Assembly: GCA_014529385.2 (NCBI GenBank)
Contig: CM043964.1
Coordinates: 3,555,997 to 3,619,996 of the forward strand
Direction of reading: 5' to 3'
DNA length: 64,000 nucleotides
Source: Adiantum capillus-veneris
Lineage: Eukaryota; Streptophyta; Polypodiopsida; Polypodiales; Pteridaceae
This document shows, piece by piece, positions 21,567-31,502 of the stretch (its first letter is position 1; every line of letters begins with the position of its first letter). A model generated the notes under the pieces. That model worked only from the letters and a program-made list of their open reading frames with translations. It ran no database searches and was not told the DNA's origin. Position numbers and translations under genes: made by a program.

Positions 21567-21785
21567 ATGGATGATCAAAATGGCCCTCAGTTCACTCCTT
21601 TTCATTTAACGCAAAGAATTCAGATTAATGTTCATGTGTCCAGGAAGATCTTTTTCCAGCAGCGCATAGTCTTTATGTTTGGGCCAAGAAGATTGAGAGA
21701 GATCCTGGAATGTCCTTTGCCTGTTGTCATTCCGATGATCAACTATGAAAACTCATTTGATGTGCATGTGTTTGTCCTTATCTAA
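21567..21785 (+). CDS. Conserved leader ORF of A, 72 aa
   Basis: It lies between the primer site and gag on the same strand, ATG at 21567 (an earlier TTG at 21543 is open but has no ATG). The protein has no known domain that I recognise. Features are a central basic-aromatic block (RKIFFQQRIVFMFG), a PVVIPMINYE stretch and a hydrophobic C-terminus FDVHVFVLI. The B copy (47885-48103) differs at 13 bases, of which 11 are silent. The divergent element D encodes a clear homologue (59221-59436), sharing RKIF, QQ, FG, EIL, IP and SF. That pattern means selection on the protein. It ends about 100 bases before the gag ATG, so it is not a gag extension. Ogre elements are known to carry an extra ORF upstream of gag, but a much larger one. 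Confidence 0.8.
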   Translation: MDDQNGPQFTPFHLTQRIQINVHVSRKIFFQQRIVFMFGPRRLREILECPLPVVIPMINYENSFDVHVFVLI

Positions 21786-21887
21786 AGTTGAGCTCCATTG
21801 AAGTTTCTAGGGATTGGGAAGTGAAAAGTTTTGGGTTCTTGCACGTGTGTTCGAAGGGGTTCTCAAAGCATCATAATTTGGGTAGCC

Positions 21888-24800
21888 ATGGCTTTCTCTT
21901 ATCCCGAGTTTCATGGAAGAAGTGATGAAGATGTGGAAGAATTTTTGGAAAAGATGGAGGTTGCCTGCATTAGCAACCAGATTCATGACCCTACGCAAAT
22001 GTTACGCCTTCTCCAAATTTGTTTGAAGAGTGATGCACGAGCTTGGTCCAAAGCATTTGAAGAGGAGTTGCGTATGGCTGATCCACCTATAAGATTGAGT
22101 TGGGACAATCTAAGGCATGGATTGGAAGTGGAGTTTGTGAAGATAGAAGACCCTGACAAAGTGTGGCAAGAAGTACAGGCTTTGGTGCAAAAGGAAGGTG
22201 AGCCAGTAGATGCGTACATACGTAAGTTTTCATTGGCATGGGAGCGAATGTGCAAGGCTTTAGCACCACAGGTACCCCCGCCTGACATGATGAAGAAGGA
22301 CAGGTTCTTGGCTGGTCTTTGGGAGAATATACGTTGGAGAGTAGAGCTAAAGAAGCCTAGGACATATGAAGATGCACTAGAGGTAGCAAGGAACAAAGAG
22401 TGGAAGCTGAGGAAAATGAGCCAGTTAGGGGTGGAGTCTTTGCCAATGAGGTCTGAATTTCAGCTTATAGAGTCTTTACAAGGGCGCATGTCAGGGGTTC
22501 ATCATGAACCAGTGGTTCCTGTTACTACTCAGGTTATGCCAGCAGTGGTCACTACAGCAGTGCAAGATGATGGCCTAAGGCAAGACATGAGGCAAGTGGT
22601 TGATCTGATGAAGAATCTCAGCCTAAACATGCTAGGTCAAGTGGGAAATAATCGAGGTCGAGGGCGGTTTGCAAATCAGCCAGGAGGTGAAGAAAGACCT
22701 AGGAATGGTGCTGGACAAAGTAATAGTAGGTTTTGGAGGCAGACGCCCACATGTTATAATTGTGGAGAGTTGGGTCACATCAGCCCGCAATGTGATAAGC
22801 CACCAAGGATGGGGGGAGACATGTATCCATTGCCAAGACAGGTGCTAACTAGATCAAATGATTATGGCATCGAAATTAAGGGAGACGAAGGAACCAGTGG
22901 ACTGACCCAGGAGGAAAAGGGAAAGACAAAAGTGCTAAGTGTAGTCACCTTGGAGAAGGCATCAAAGCTAGAGGATACATTAGTGATGCCTATTGGGAAG
23001 AGGACCACAGAGGATAAGGAAGGAAGAAGTGCCCCAGGTCCTAGTAAGAAGAAAGGAAAGAGCCATGAAGGTGAGGATGTCAAGGCCAAGAGGAAAAGGA
23101 GAGCTCGTCGAAAGTTTCATGTTTCAGATTTTACACTAGGGGATGGGCAATTAAGCTATGACTTGAAGGAGGATCTGACGAGCAGGAAGGCAGATGTTAC
23201 TTTTGGGCAGCTTATAGAGATGGTGCCTAAGCTAAAGCGACATTGGAAGAGGATGGTTAACCCAATGGAGAAAGAGCCAGAGAGAGGTTCAGTGAAGGTG
23301 TTGGCAATGGACGAGCTACCAGACATTTGTCCAATAGTAGATGTGTGGCATAAAAGGAAAAATTTGGGACAAGGTTATGTGGATGGCGGAGCCCAAATAT
23401 GCGTCATAACACACTCATGCGTTGAGAAGATGGGTCTCACAGTGGCTGGGGTGTCAGGTTTTCGGATCAGATTGGCAAACCATCAAAAAGTAAAATGCTT
23501 GGGTGTTGTAAAGAGCTTAGAAGTGGAGGCATATGATGCAAAGGCAGTGGTTGATTTTCATGTGATGCCAGCAGGGTTGGGAGCATATCCTATTATACTG
23601 GGCAGACCATGGTTACGTGTAGTGGGAGCTGTTCAAGATTGGCGACATGGTACAATTAGCCTCTATGGAAAGAAAGGTACCAAGAAGCTTTATAATATGG
23701 ACACAAGGAAACGATTAGAGGAGCTTTATGAAGATGAGGATGAGTCTAATGATGAAGACTCTTCCACGGTGACAGATGAGGACAGTGATAGCACTACCAG
23801 CAGTGATGAAGATGTTGATGTTGCATTTCTTTTGATGGATAAAGAAATCCAGGAGTGTGGTTTAGTCGCATTTGCGAATGAAGTTGAAGATGAAAGTGAA
23901 GGACCTTATGAAGTGATTGAAGGGCTGATGCAAACCAAGGTTGAGTTGTCAAAAAAGCAGGAATTAATGACGCAAATGATTAGTGGAGACCTCTCAGCTA
24001 TGGAGAAGGATATATTTTTGCATATGCTGGCTAGTTTTCCTTATTTGTTCATTACTTCATATGAAGAGATCAGAGGGTTCAAGGGCGAAGAGATGCATAT
24101 AGAGCTGAAAGAAGGTTCTAAGCCAGTGCGGCAAAGGCTAAGAAGGATGGGTCAAGAGCAAATGGAAGCCTTGCGGGAAGAGGTGGACAAGTTATTGAAG
24201 GCAGGGTTCATAGTCCCTGTGGAGACCACAGAATGGGTGAGTCCAGTAGTAGTCAGTCCAAAGAAGGATGGGAAGTGGAGAATTTGTGTAGATTTTAAGC
24301 CCTTAAACGCAGCCACAAAGAAGAACCCATATCCTCTTCCATTCATCGATCAGATCTTGGATTCAGTGGCAGGTTATGAGAGGTACAGTGTGTGTGATGG
24401 TTTTTCAGGCTATTTTCAATTGAAGATTGCTCTTAAAGACCGCACAAAAACAACATTTATTACGCCATGGGGCTGCTATTGCTACACAGTGTTGCCGTTT
24501 GGGTTGTCAAATGGACCATCTTTCTATCAAGAAAGAGCAAATTGGGTGCTGGAACCATTCATTGGTAGTTGTGTTAAGGCTTTTATGGATGACTTCTGTG
24601 TTTATAGCAGTAGGGCTGAACACCATGAGAAGCTGCAGATGGTATTGGCTCGATATGATGAATGTGGAGGACAACTAAATCCAAAGAAATGTCATCTAGC
24701 ACAGCCAAGGGTGAAGTTATTGGGCCATATGGTGTCAGAAAATGGCATTGAGGCTGATCCAGATAAGGTGAAGTCTATTATTCTTCTTCCATCACCTATG

Positions 24801-27239
24801 AGTACGAAGCAATTGGCAACCTTTATACACAAAGTGAAGTACATGGCACGGTTTATTCCATTGTCTTCGCAGCTTCTTTATCCATTACAGCAAGTGGCAA
24901 AGCATGATCCATTGCAATGGGATGAAAAGTGTGAAGAAGTGTTTCAAGAGGTGAAAGAGGTGTTAGGGGGGTTGTCAGCCATGCAGGCTCCTGATTGGGA
25001 GAAAGTTTTTTATGTAAATCCATCAGTGGGGGATGATGCCATTGGAGCCATGCTATTGCAAAAGGGGAAGGGCAGCCATTATATGAGGCCAGTGTATTGT
25101 GCAAGCCGAGTGAAGTTGGTAGCGGAGAGAAAGTTATCGGAAGTAGAGCTAGTGATGGCTAGTGTAATATTTGCTTGTCGACGATTTCGTCATTACTTGC
25201 TACCACGGCCTTTTGTTTTCTTGACGAGTTATGCCTTTTTGCCACAGTTAATTAATGGTATTAACATGTCAAATGTGGTGAAGAAATGGGTAATTGAGCT
25301 GCAAGAGTTTGAGTTCTCTTTTCTAGTGGAAGATAGTACAAGGGCTACCCTAGCTGATTTGTTGACCTACAAGGAGAATCCCCTTATTGTTAAGGAAGAG
25401 GTGGTGAGAAAGGTAGTTGAAGAAGTGCCACAGATCAGCAATGCACATGTGTTGTTCTTTGATGGTTCATACAGAAAGAGCCATGATGCAGCTTCAGGGG
25501 GTATAGCACTTTATGATCCAGAGGGGAAGCTAGTATGCAAGAGAGGGTTCAAATTGGATGCTCATAGTAACAATGAGGCTGAATATGCTACATTGGAAGC
25601 CGGATTACATATTTGTTTGAAGCATGGGGTTCGAAGGTTGAGCATAAAAGGTGATGCCTTGTTAGTGGTGAAGCAAGTGCTGGGTGTGTGGAAGAGCAAG
25701 AACACCTCATTGAAGGAAATGTGCTTCAGAATTAAAGGCCTGTTAAAAAAGTTTGAAGCATGGAGTATCAGACACATTGAACGTGCTCTAAATGGAGAGG
25801 CACATGAAGCAGCTCAAGGCATGATTGGGGAGCTATTTGTGTTGAGGACCACTTTACCTCTTTATCATCGCCGGGAAAGTTTGGCTCAAGAAGAGGAGTT
25901 TTTGCTAACAGGAATCATTCCAAAGGAGATTCAGAAGTCTAAGAAGTATGGCTTTGTGCGTAGAGCATATAGGTACAAATTGATTGGTGATGTCTTATAC
26001 ATGAAAGGGGCTGATCTCGTGTTGAGACGTGTACCTTGGCGGGAGGAGCTTTACAGAGTGTTGGAAGAGAATCACGAAGGCGCATGTGGTGGCCATTTTG
26101 CTCTAAAGATCACCTTGCATAAGATTTTGCAAGAGGGGTATGTATGGCCTAGTTTGCACAAGGATGTTCACCATTGGTGTAGGTCTTGCAATAGGTGTCA
26201 AGCATTTGGGAAGAGAGTGTTGAAGCCAGAGCTACGAAAAACCATTATGGCGTTTGATGTGTTTGAAAAGTGGGGGATTGATGCAATAGGCCCGTTACCT
26301 ATCACAAGCAGGGGCAAAAGCTATATCTTGATGGCAGTGGACTATCTCTCTAGATGGGCAGAGGCTATAGCAGTAAAACAGATCACTGCAAAGGATGTGG
26401 CAAAATTTGTGTATGATGAAATATGTTGCAAGTTTGGGGTGCCACTGGAGTTACTTTCAGATAAGGGGCCTGGCTTTAGAGCTAAACTGCTAGATTTTTT
26501 ATGTGCAAAGATGAAGATTAGGCACCAGCATACCACTCCTTATTACCCGCAGTGTAATGGCTTGAATGAAAGATTCAATGGTGAGTTGGTACAGATTCTT
26601 TCGAAAGTGACAGAGCACCAAGGAAAGAATTGGGATTTGGAATTGCCTAGTGCATTATGGGCTTACCGTACTTCGGTGAAGACAGGTACAGGGTTTACTC
26701 CATTTCATTTGGTGTATGGAAAGGAAGCACTATTTCCTGTGGAGGTAGAGTTGCCTGCGGTCAAGATGTTAGAGAAGTTGCTTGGGCCGCCTAGTGATGC
26801 ATTCAAAGAGAGGCTCTTGCAGTTACAAGAGGTCCAGTTGGATAGGATGAGCGCTTTGGAGCATTATGGGCAGAGGCAGGATAAGGCTTTGACAAAGCTA
26901 AATGAAAAGGTCAAAAGTAAGGGTATCAAGCAACATGACTTGGTTTTGCGCTACAACAGTAAGCTGGACAACACCTTCCAAAAGAAGTTTCAAATTAAGT
27001 GGGAAGGCCCTTTCAAGGTAGTAGAGTGTTTTCCAAATGGCACATATCAGCTGGCTAACCTGGATGGTGTTCTACATAAGTCAAGGGTAAATGGATTGCG
27101 TCTTAAATTGTATCATGCTAGATTGATGATGGTGGAACAAGATGAGTTGTTGGTGGAGCAAGAAATGTTGGTGAAGGATGAGGAGACTTGTGATGCGGCG
27201 AGTCTCATATCTCTCTTTGCTGCTGCTGATCATGAATGA
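21888..27239 (+). CDS. gag-pol: A gag-pol polyprotein, 1783 aa
   Basis: The start is the ATG at 21888 (gtagccATGGc); the open frame upstream to 21831 has only a TTG. Gag core is residues 1-280, with a CCHC knuckle at 289-302 (CYNCGELGHISPQC). Aspartic protease lies around D499 (VDGGAQICVIT, a DGG variant) with LGRPWLR further on. RT spans about 780-960 with FMDDF (catalytic D901-D902). The first RNase H (about 1035-1160) has lost two of four acidic residues (VNPS in place of VDAS, TSY in place of TDH). A second, archaeal-type RNase H spans about 1186-1315 (LFFDGSYRK, NNEAEYATLE, IKGDALLVV), the hallmark of Tat elements. Integrase has an HHCC finger from about 1390 and D1465, D1525, E1561, a DD35E spacing. 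A GPF module lies near the end (WEGPFKVVE) and there is no chromodomain. No stops or frameshifts. Confidence 0.95.
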   Translation: MAFSYPEFHGRSDEDVEEFLEKMEVACISNQIHDPTQMLRLLQICLKSDARAWSKAFEEELRMADPPIRLSWDNLRHGLEVEFVKIEDPDKVWQEVQALVQKEGEPVDAYIRKFSLAWERMCKALAPQVPPPDMMKKDRFLAGLWENIRWRVELKKPRTYEDALEVARNKEWKLRKMSQLGVESLPMRSEFQLIESLQGRMSGVHHEPVVPVTTQVMPAVVTTAVQDDGLRQDMRQVVDLMKNLSLNMLGQVGNNRGRGRFANQPGGEERPRNGAGQSNSRFWRQTPTCYNCGELGHISPQCDKPPRMGGDMYPLPRQVLTRSNDYGIEIKGDEGTSGLTQEEKGKTKVLSVVTLEKASKLEDTLVMPIGKRTTEDKEGRSAPGPSKKKGKSHEGEDVKAKRKRRARRKFHVSDFTLGDGQLSYDLKEDLTSRKADVTFGQLIEMVPKLKRHWKRMVNPMEKEPERGSVKVLAMDELPDICPIVDVWHKRKNLGQGYVDGGAQICVITHSCVEKMGLTVAGVSGFRIRLANHQKVKCLGVVKSLEVEAYDAKAVVDFHVMPAGLGAYPIILGRPWLRVVGAVQDWRHGTISLYGKKGTKKLYNMDTRKRLEELYEDEDESNDEDSSTVTDEDSDSTTSSDEDVDVAFLLMDKEIQECGLVAFANEVEDESEGPYEVIEGLMQTKVELSKKQELMTQMISGDLSAMEKDIFLHMLASFPYLFITSYEEIRGFKGEEMHIELKEGSKPVRQRLRRMGQEQMEALREEVDKLLKAGFIVPVETTEWVSPVVVSPKKDGKWRICVDFKPLNAATKKNPYPLPFIDQILDSVAGYERYSVCDGFSGYFQLKIALKDRTKTTFITPWGCYCYTVLPFGLSNGPSFYQERANWVLEPFIGSCVKAFMDDFCVYSSRAEHHEKLQMVLARYDECGGQLNPKKCHLAQPRVKLLGHMVSENGIEADPDKVKSIILLPSPMSTKQLATFIHKVKYMARFIPLSSQLLYPLQQVAKHDPLQWDEKCEEVFQEVKEVLGGLSAMQAPDWEKVFYVNPSVGDDAIGAMLLQKGKGSHYMRPVYCASRVKLVAERKLSEVELVMASVIFACRRFRHYLLPRPFVFLTSYAFLPQLINGINMSNVVKKWVIELQEFEFSFLVEDSTRATLADLLTYKENPLIVKEEVVRKVVEEVPQISNAHVLFFDGSYRKSHDAASGGIALYDPEGKLVCKRGFKLDAHSNNEAEYATLEAGLHICLKHGVRRLSIKGDALLVVKQVLGVWKSKNTSLKEMCFRIKGLLKKFEAWSIRHIERALNGEAHEAAQGMIGELFVLRTTLPLYHRRESLAQEEEFLLTGIIPKEIQKSKKYGFVRRAYRYKLIGDVLYMKGADLVLRRVPWREELYRVLEENHEGACGGHFALKITLHKILQEGYVWPSLHKDVHHWCRSCNRCQAFGKRVLKPELRKTIMAFDVFEKWGIDAIGPLPITSRGKSYILMAVDYLSRWAEAIAVKQITAKDVAKFVYDEICCKFGVPLELLSDKGPGFRAKLLDFLCAKMKIRHQHTTPYYPQCNGLNERFNGELVQILSKVTEHQGKNWDLELPSALWAYRTSVKTGTGFTPFHLVYGKEALFPVEVELPAVKMLEKLLGPPSDAFKERLLQLQEVQLDRMSALEHYGQRQDKALTKLNEKVKSKGIKQHDLVLRYNSKLDNTFQKKFQIKWEGPFKVVECFPNGTYQLANLDGVLHKSRVNGLRLKLYHARLMMVEQDELLVEQEMLVKDEETCDAASLISLFAAADHE

Positions 27240-27250
27240 TCTAGCAGGCT

Positions 27251-27267
27251 AGGGGATGGGCAAATTA
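27251..27267 (+). other. A polypurine tract
   Basis: AGGGGATGGGCAAATTA lies directly before the 3' LTR. The same tract precedes the B 3' LTR. Confidence 0.8.
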
Positions 27268-28405
27268 TGTCAGGTGTTTTTTGGAGCAAGGGATTGCGCA
27301 TATGTACATACCCATGCATGGTGCATCAAATAAAGTATTGCCCATTTTCCAGAGCCAGGTGGTTACGTGGGGCCCACATGTGTACAGGTAGGACAGCATG
27401 TACATAGTGCATCGATTTTCACTATTACCAGTACCAGTGTGTTTTTTCTACAATAAGGAGGAGTTGGTAGCGCGTAAAACTTCTCGAGGAAGCTATCCGC
27501 GGGCCGACGACGTGAGGTCAGCAGGTGCGTCAGATGGCATCTATTGGCGTCAGGAGGGCGAACGAGGTCAATATTTGCACGCAGATGAGGACGGACACAA
27601 CGTGGGTGTTTGCTTGTGAGAATTATGCAGAAAGGTCATCGTGAGGACCTTTTTTTGGGGCCACTTCACGTGGTGGCGAGATGCATTATTGGAAAAAAGC
27701 TGAGTGCCAGGTGTGCGAATGATGCAAAAAGGTGACAACTATGCACTGCGAGGTCAGTTTTTGGCCTGTTCGGGGTCCGTTTGAGGTCATCTAAAAGGCC
27801 AAGGGTGCCCAACTAATAAAGCTAAGTGTGGGAACTGAAAAAACAGAGAGAAGACCAGAAAAAACGTGGAGAAGAGAGGAGGAACAGCCGCAGGTGTGTT
27901 TTTGCTCATTTTGGAGCCTGTTTTGGCCGTAAACTGCTCATCCGAGGTCGGATTTGAGCACTTTGACATTGCAGACTGGGGTTTTGGGCCGTTCCGGACG
28001 CGATGGCGCTGTCCATTTTGCCAAATTCCTTACTCTTTTCCTGCTGTTTTTCTGTGTAAGTTTCTCCTATGAGCGAAGTTTCTGCTCCAGTTTGTGATTG
28101 TATCTGGCTTATTTTACCCATATTGTGTGAGCTGTTTGCCCCATTGGTGTTGGCCCAAGCTCAATTGTATCTAAACATCAGAAATTCTCCTCTTTTGAGC
28201 TGAGTTTTTTGGGTGTGTGTGTGTGTGTGTCTGTGTGGAGTGGGAAGTGGATAGTTTCTCTCCTCTCACTCCCGAGGTGTGTTCCCTGTCTCGGCCAGGT
28301 GTGTTGTCTAAGCCGAGTGGTGCCCCATAGTGTGTGTGTGTATCTTCCCAAGAGTGTGTGTCGGGTCGTTATAGAGGCGCTGTGTGTGTTTTCATCCCGC
28401 TCACA
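27268..28405 (+). repeat. A 3' LTR
   Basis: 1138 bp, TGTCAGGTG...GCTCACA, almost identical to 19696-20835. Confidence 0.95.
28290..28326 (+). other. U5 hairpin plus TGGTGCCCC in A 3' LTR
   Basis: CTCGGC (28290-28295) and GCCGAG (28312-28317), then TGGTGCCCC (28318-28326). Confidence 0.75.
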
Positions 28406-28516
28406 ACGCCTATGTACAGTGAAATGGTAGGGATAGCCATAGTGTTTGGGTGAATTTGGTAGGGTGAGGTAGCTTACTATGGCAATTATGGAGAGCCGAA
28501 AAACGGCTATCAGTAG

Positions 28517-28849
28517 GTTTCGGCCAAGATTTGAGCAGGCGAAAATGGCCTCGGCGCGTGCGGGTTTCTCTTTTTCCCCCCAATTTTTTTTGCGTCGCAA
28601 ACAGGGAAGATATACCCGTGGGAATTTGTGTCTATATACGTGTGGCAAATAATGCCTTTCCACGCGTATATCGACGCCTATATCGACGTGCTCTAATTAC
28701 GTCGATATACGTGTGGAAAGGCATGGCCATCGATATATGATGCCTATATCGACGCCTATATCGACGTGCTCTAATTACGTCGATATACGTGTGGAAAGGC
28801 ATGGCCGTCGATATATGATGCGTCGATATCTTCATGTTATGTTGTAGTG
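28517..28849. repeat. CACTA right terminus and subterminal repeats
   Basis: Repeats of TATATCGACGCC and ACGTCGATATACGTG with two copies of a block of about 80 bp (28680-28745 and 28746-28815) including GTGGAAAGGCATGGCC. It ends in GTTGTAGTG at 28849. Confidence 0.8.
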
Positions 28850-29830
28850 TTAGGCTTTCCATGTTTGTGGAGCATCACCGTTGGCCCATAGGCTAGACCA
28901 CCATTGCCTAGCCGACTTTTAAAAATGCATAGCTACATGGCGTAGCTTAGAGGACTCCGTGAAGCCCTCATCTCCAAATGCCACATCAAATTGTTCGATG
29001 AAAGCCAAGACTTTGTCCGTAGCACCAAAGGTGCCATCGTAGGTAAGGAAAGAGTTGTTCTTTCCTCCCTCTTTGAACTTCTTGAGCTTGGACGACCTCT
29101 TCCACATGGCATAGGATTTCCTATGGCCTCTTCTTTTTTATGGTTCAAAAGATGCACCATCGCTTTCTTCAGAAGATGAAGAATTTGAGGATGGAGAAGA
29201 GGGTGACCTCTCTCTCGCCTTTTTCTTGCCTTGGTCCTCCTTGTCTGCACCATCACTTTCTTCATAAGAGGAAGAGGATGAAGAAGATGGAGAAGAGGGT
29301 GACCTCTTTCTGCCTTTCTATTCCCTTGTTTTTTATCATCCCTCTTTGAATTATGGTGTGGAGAGGTGTGTGATGGTCTTCTCCATTTAGGAGGTGACAG
29401 AGAGCGTTTTTCGCACCGTCTTCGTGGATCCATTTCCACCGAGGTGGCAAGAGACTTACTTCTTTCTCGTTCTTTTGGTGGGGGCTCTTGAGTTCTCCTT
29501 TGGGAAGGAGATATGTCATCAAGAAGAAAATTTTTTAGCCCTTCATATGCATCTTCTTCCTCTTCCCAAATCGGAGAGAGGCCTCTTTCGGAAGTCTCAC
29601 AAGGAGGCTTCCTAGGTACTCTCTCGTCATGGTGGGGAGCTTGGAGAATCCCATGAGCACAAAGCTGCCATTGCACTTCACTTTGGAGGGATGGATTGCC
29701 CATGGCTTGTTGAAGCCTAGAAACAAGGTATAGTAACAAGCATAGGGGCATCATTAGTAGCCTGCTCATTAGCAAAATCAAAGCTATCAACATTAATTTC
29801 ACTCACTTTACTATTGTCAGCATTCTAGCA
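28850..29830 (-). pseudogene. gag: G2 gag remnant
   Basis: The minus-strand translation in shifting frames matches G1 gag: the SSKLKKFKEGGK and LTYDGTFGATDKVLAFI region, the two KARKR-PSSP serine blocks and the N-terminal NPSLQSEVQ. Several frameshifts and stops are present. It begins in mid-gag at the CACTA end, so the C-terminal half, zinc knuckle and protease are missing. Confidence 0.85.
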
Positions 29831-30230
29831 ACTTTTAGGTGTAAACATTTTTTTTAGGTGTACTTTGGCACTTCAAGCCCTAGTTGCTACTCCTCTTTAC
29901 CCCTTTAGAAAAGCACTCAAGCTACTGTACTCGTGGCTCGAATATCATTAATTGCAAGGAATAGAAGAGAGGGTCTTTCAACACCAAAATAGTATCGGCT
30001 TTTGTCAAGCTTCTCAAAGCTCAATAATGGTTCAGCCGTAAAGAAGCCCCGTAGGACTCCATTATTATGACCAAAGCTCTCGATGGTGATGCCCCGTTAT
30101 CTACACGAAGGCAGGCGCACTACAAGGCTGAAAAATCCATATTCTACGTACTCAATTGTAATTAATAATACCAACCATTTATAGCTAGTTGGACGACCTC
30201 CCTTCTTGAGCAAGAAAAGAGAAACCTTGT

Positions 30231-30242
30231 GCTCTGATACCA
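30231..30242 (-). other. G2 primer-binding site
   Basis: The minus strand reads TGGTATCAGAGC, next to LTR 30244-31875. Confidence 0.9.
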
Positions 30243-30243
30243 A

Positions 30244-31463
30244 TGTAACATTTTAATGGCCTAGTAACTTGTGTGTAGCGGAAAATAACATGAACCTAGT
30301 GAGCATTTCACTAGAATAGATTCCTAATGAGCATAGCAAGAGTGCTTGGGTGGAGAGAGCAACAAAAAGCATAACACCTAGTTAGACAGGCATGAACAAT
30401 ACTTCAAAAGAGAGAGAAATTAAGATATTGACAACAGTTGAGGGCAGGATTTACATGGAGCTAGTACCCCCTCCAAAAGGCTTTGCAATATAGGTTTCCT
30501 CCATCAAGGGAGACATTTTACAATGCAATTCTTTGTATTCCTTCAATAACTAGCTAGTGCAATGAAGATGGAAGCTTCAAGCACTAAGCAAACCCTCTTA
30601 TAAAACACAACATCAATTCCCTCATAGTCTCAGATCCAAGATCTCACACACGTTCGAAGATGGTGAGAGCTAGCGGGGTATGAGAGTAGATTGAGAGAAA
30701 GAAGGAGTAGTCTTACGAGAAAGAAGTATATCTCCTCACATAATCACTCATAATAGCTTAGCTTAGCTTAGCTTAGTAATTAGCATGGTAGAGGAGATGA
30801 GCATGCATTGAAGCTTGGCTCTTGGTTGGATTTGAATCACAAAGCCAAGAGTTGTTGGTGAAGGCCTCCCTTCTCACAAGCTTGGAGTAGATGATGAGCT
30901 TTCCATTAAAGCTTGAGAAGGAGAGAGAGAGAGAGAGAGTCTTCTTGCTTCACACATGAGATTGTGTGAGTGTGTGTTTGATAATGCCTTGCCAAAATCA
31001 GCCCTCTCTCTCTCTCTCTCTCTCTCTTGATCAACCCCTCTTGCAAATTACTCTTGGTGGTACCTCATTGGACCCTGCAAAGCCAATCATAATTGAGAAG
31101 CATAAGTGATAGCCTTGTGACATGTGTCCCCCTTTCCCCTTTTGGTGAGATATTTAGGTAATTTAATATTGCAACTAAACTCTCATTGGACTCCTTTGTC
31201 TTCTGGCCAATAGGAATCAAGCAAGCCATTGGGCTGTTGAATGCTCATTGGACCCCTTGGGAGACTGTCCAATAGTCTTCTAGAGAGATTAATTCTTATT
31301 GGTTCTTTTAGCAAGTGCTTTTAAATGAATTAAACTAGATTTACTCTAGCCTAATTCTCATTGGTCCACCTCTATGGCCATCCAATAGGATTTGAGTGCA
31401 CCTTGTGGGGAATTTGGGTAGGGAGCTGACATGTGTCCCCTATTCCCTTTGTGTAACGGTAGC

Positions 31464-31502
<39 letters not shown>

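Larger units (their letters stand above)
19696..28405 (+). mobile_element. A: complete Tat-like Ty3/gypsy retrotransposon
   Basis: It has LTRs of 1140 and 1138 bp, a primer site, a purine tract, a leader ORF and one uninterrupted gag-pol ORF of 1783 codons. The flanks are ACGC (19692-19695 and 28406-28409), a 4-bp target duplication within solo LTR E. By eye the LTRs differ at about six or seven bases and in short GT runs. It is probably the youngest insertion in the window and the best candidate for an autonomous element. Confidence 0.95.
17108..28512 (-). mobile_element. E: solo LTR (about 2.7 kb net) split by element A
   Basis: On the plus strand it starts TGAGGCGG at 17108 and ends GGCTATCA at 28512, flanked by GTAG (17104-17107 and 28513-28516). 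Taking out A leaves 17108-19695 plus 28410-28512. The ends match solo LTR F (53319-54264, opposite orientation) and the outer end matches the D LTRs. The terminal sequence occurs once, so this is a solo LTR and not a full element. Internal microsatellites: AC 17517-17563, AG 18163-18187, GT 18711-18739. Confidence 0.8.
11824..28849 (-). mobile_element. CACTA (En/Spm) DNA transposon, non-autonomous, nested
   Basis: The termini are TACTACAAC (11824-11832, first base changed from C) and GTTGTAGTG (28841-28849), the CACTA inverted ends. Both ends carry subterminal repeats built on GACGC/ATATCGACG and a shared GTGGAAAGGC block. Inside are a TnpA-like gene, a 173-bp tandem array, microsatellites and the solo LTR E with element A. 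Without E and A it is about 5.6 kb. No DDE transposase core is present. A 3-bp duplication (TTA on the right) is not clean on the left, where an AT stutter intervenes. Confidence 0.8.

Noticed and set aside
21831-21887. N-terminal extension of the A gag-pol frame
   Set aside because: The frame is open but its first codon is TTG; the ATG at 21888 has an excellent context and aligns with the gag start in D.
17108-28512. E as a full-length retrotransposon
   Set aside because: Its terminal sequence occurs only once and there is no primer site, purine tract or coding region once A is removed.
17103-28516. 5-bp target duplication AGTAG for E (and AGTGG for F)
   Set aside because: Taking the extra A would strip the terminal T from E and the terminal A from F at opposite ends; only 4 bp keeps TG..CA ends in both.
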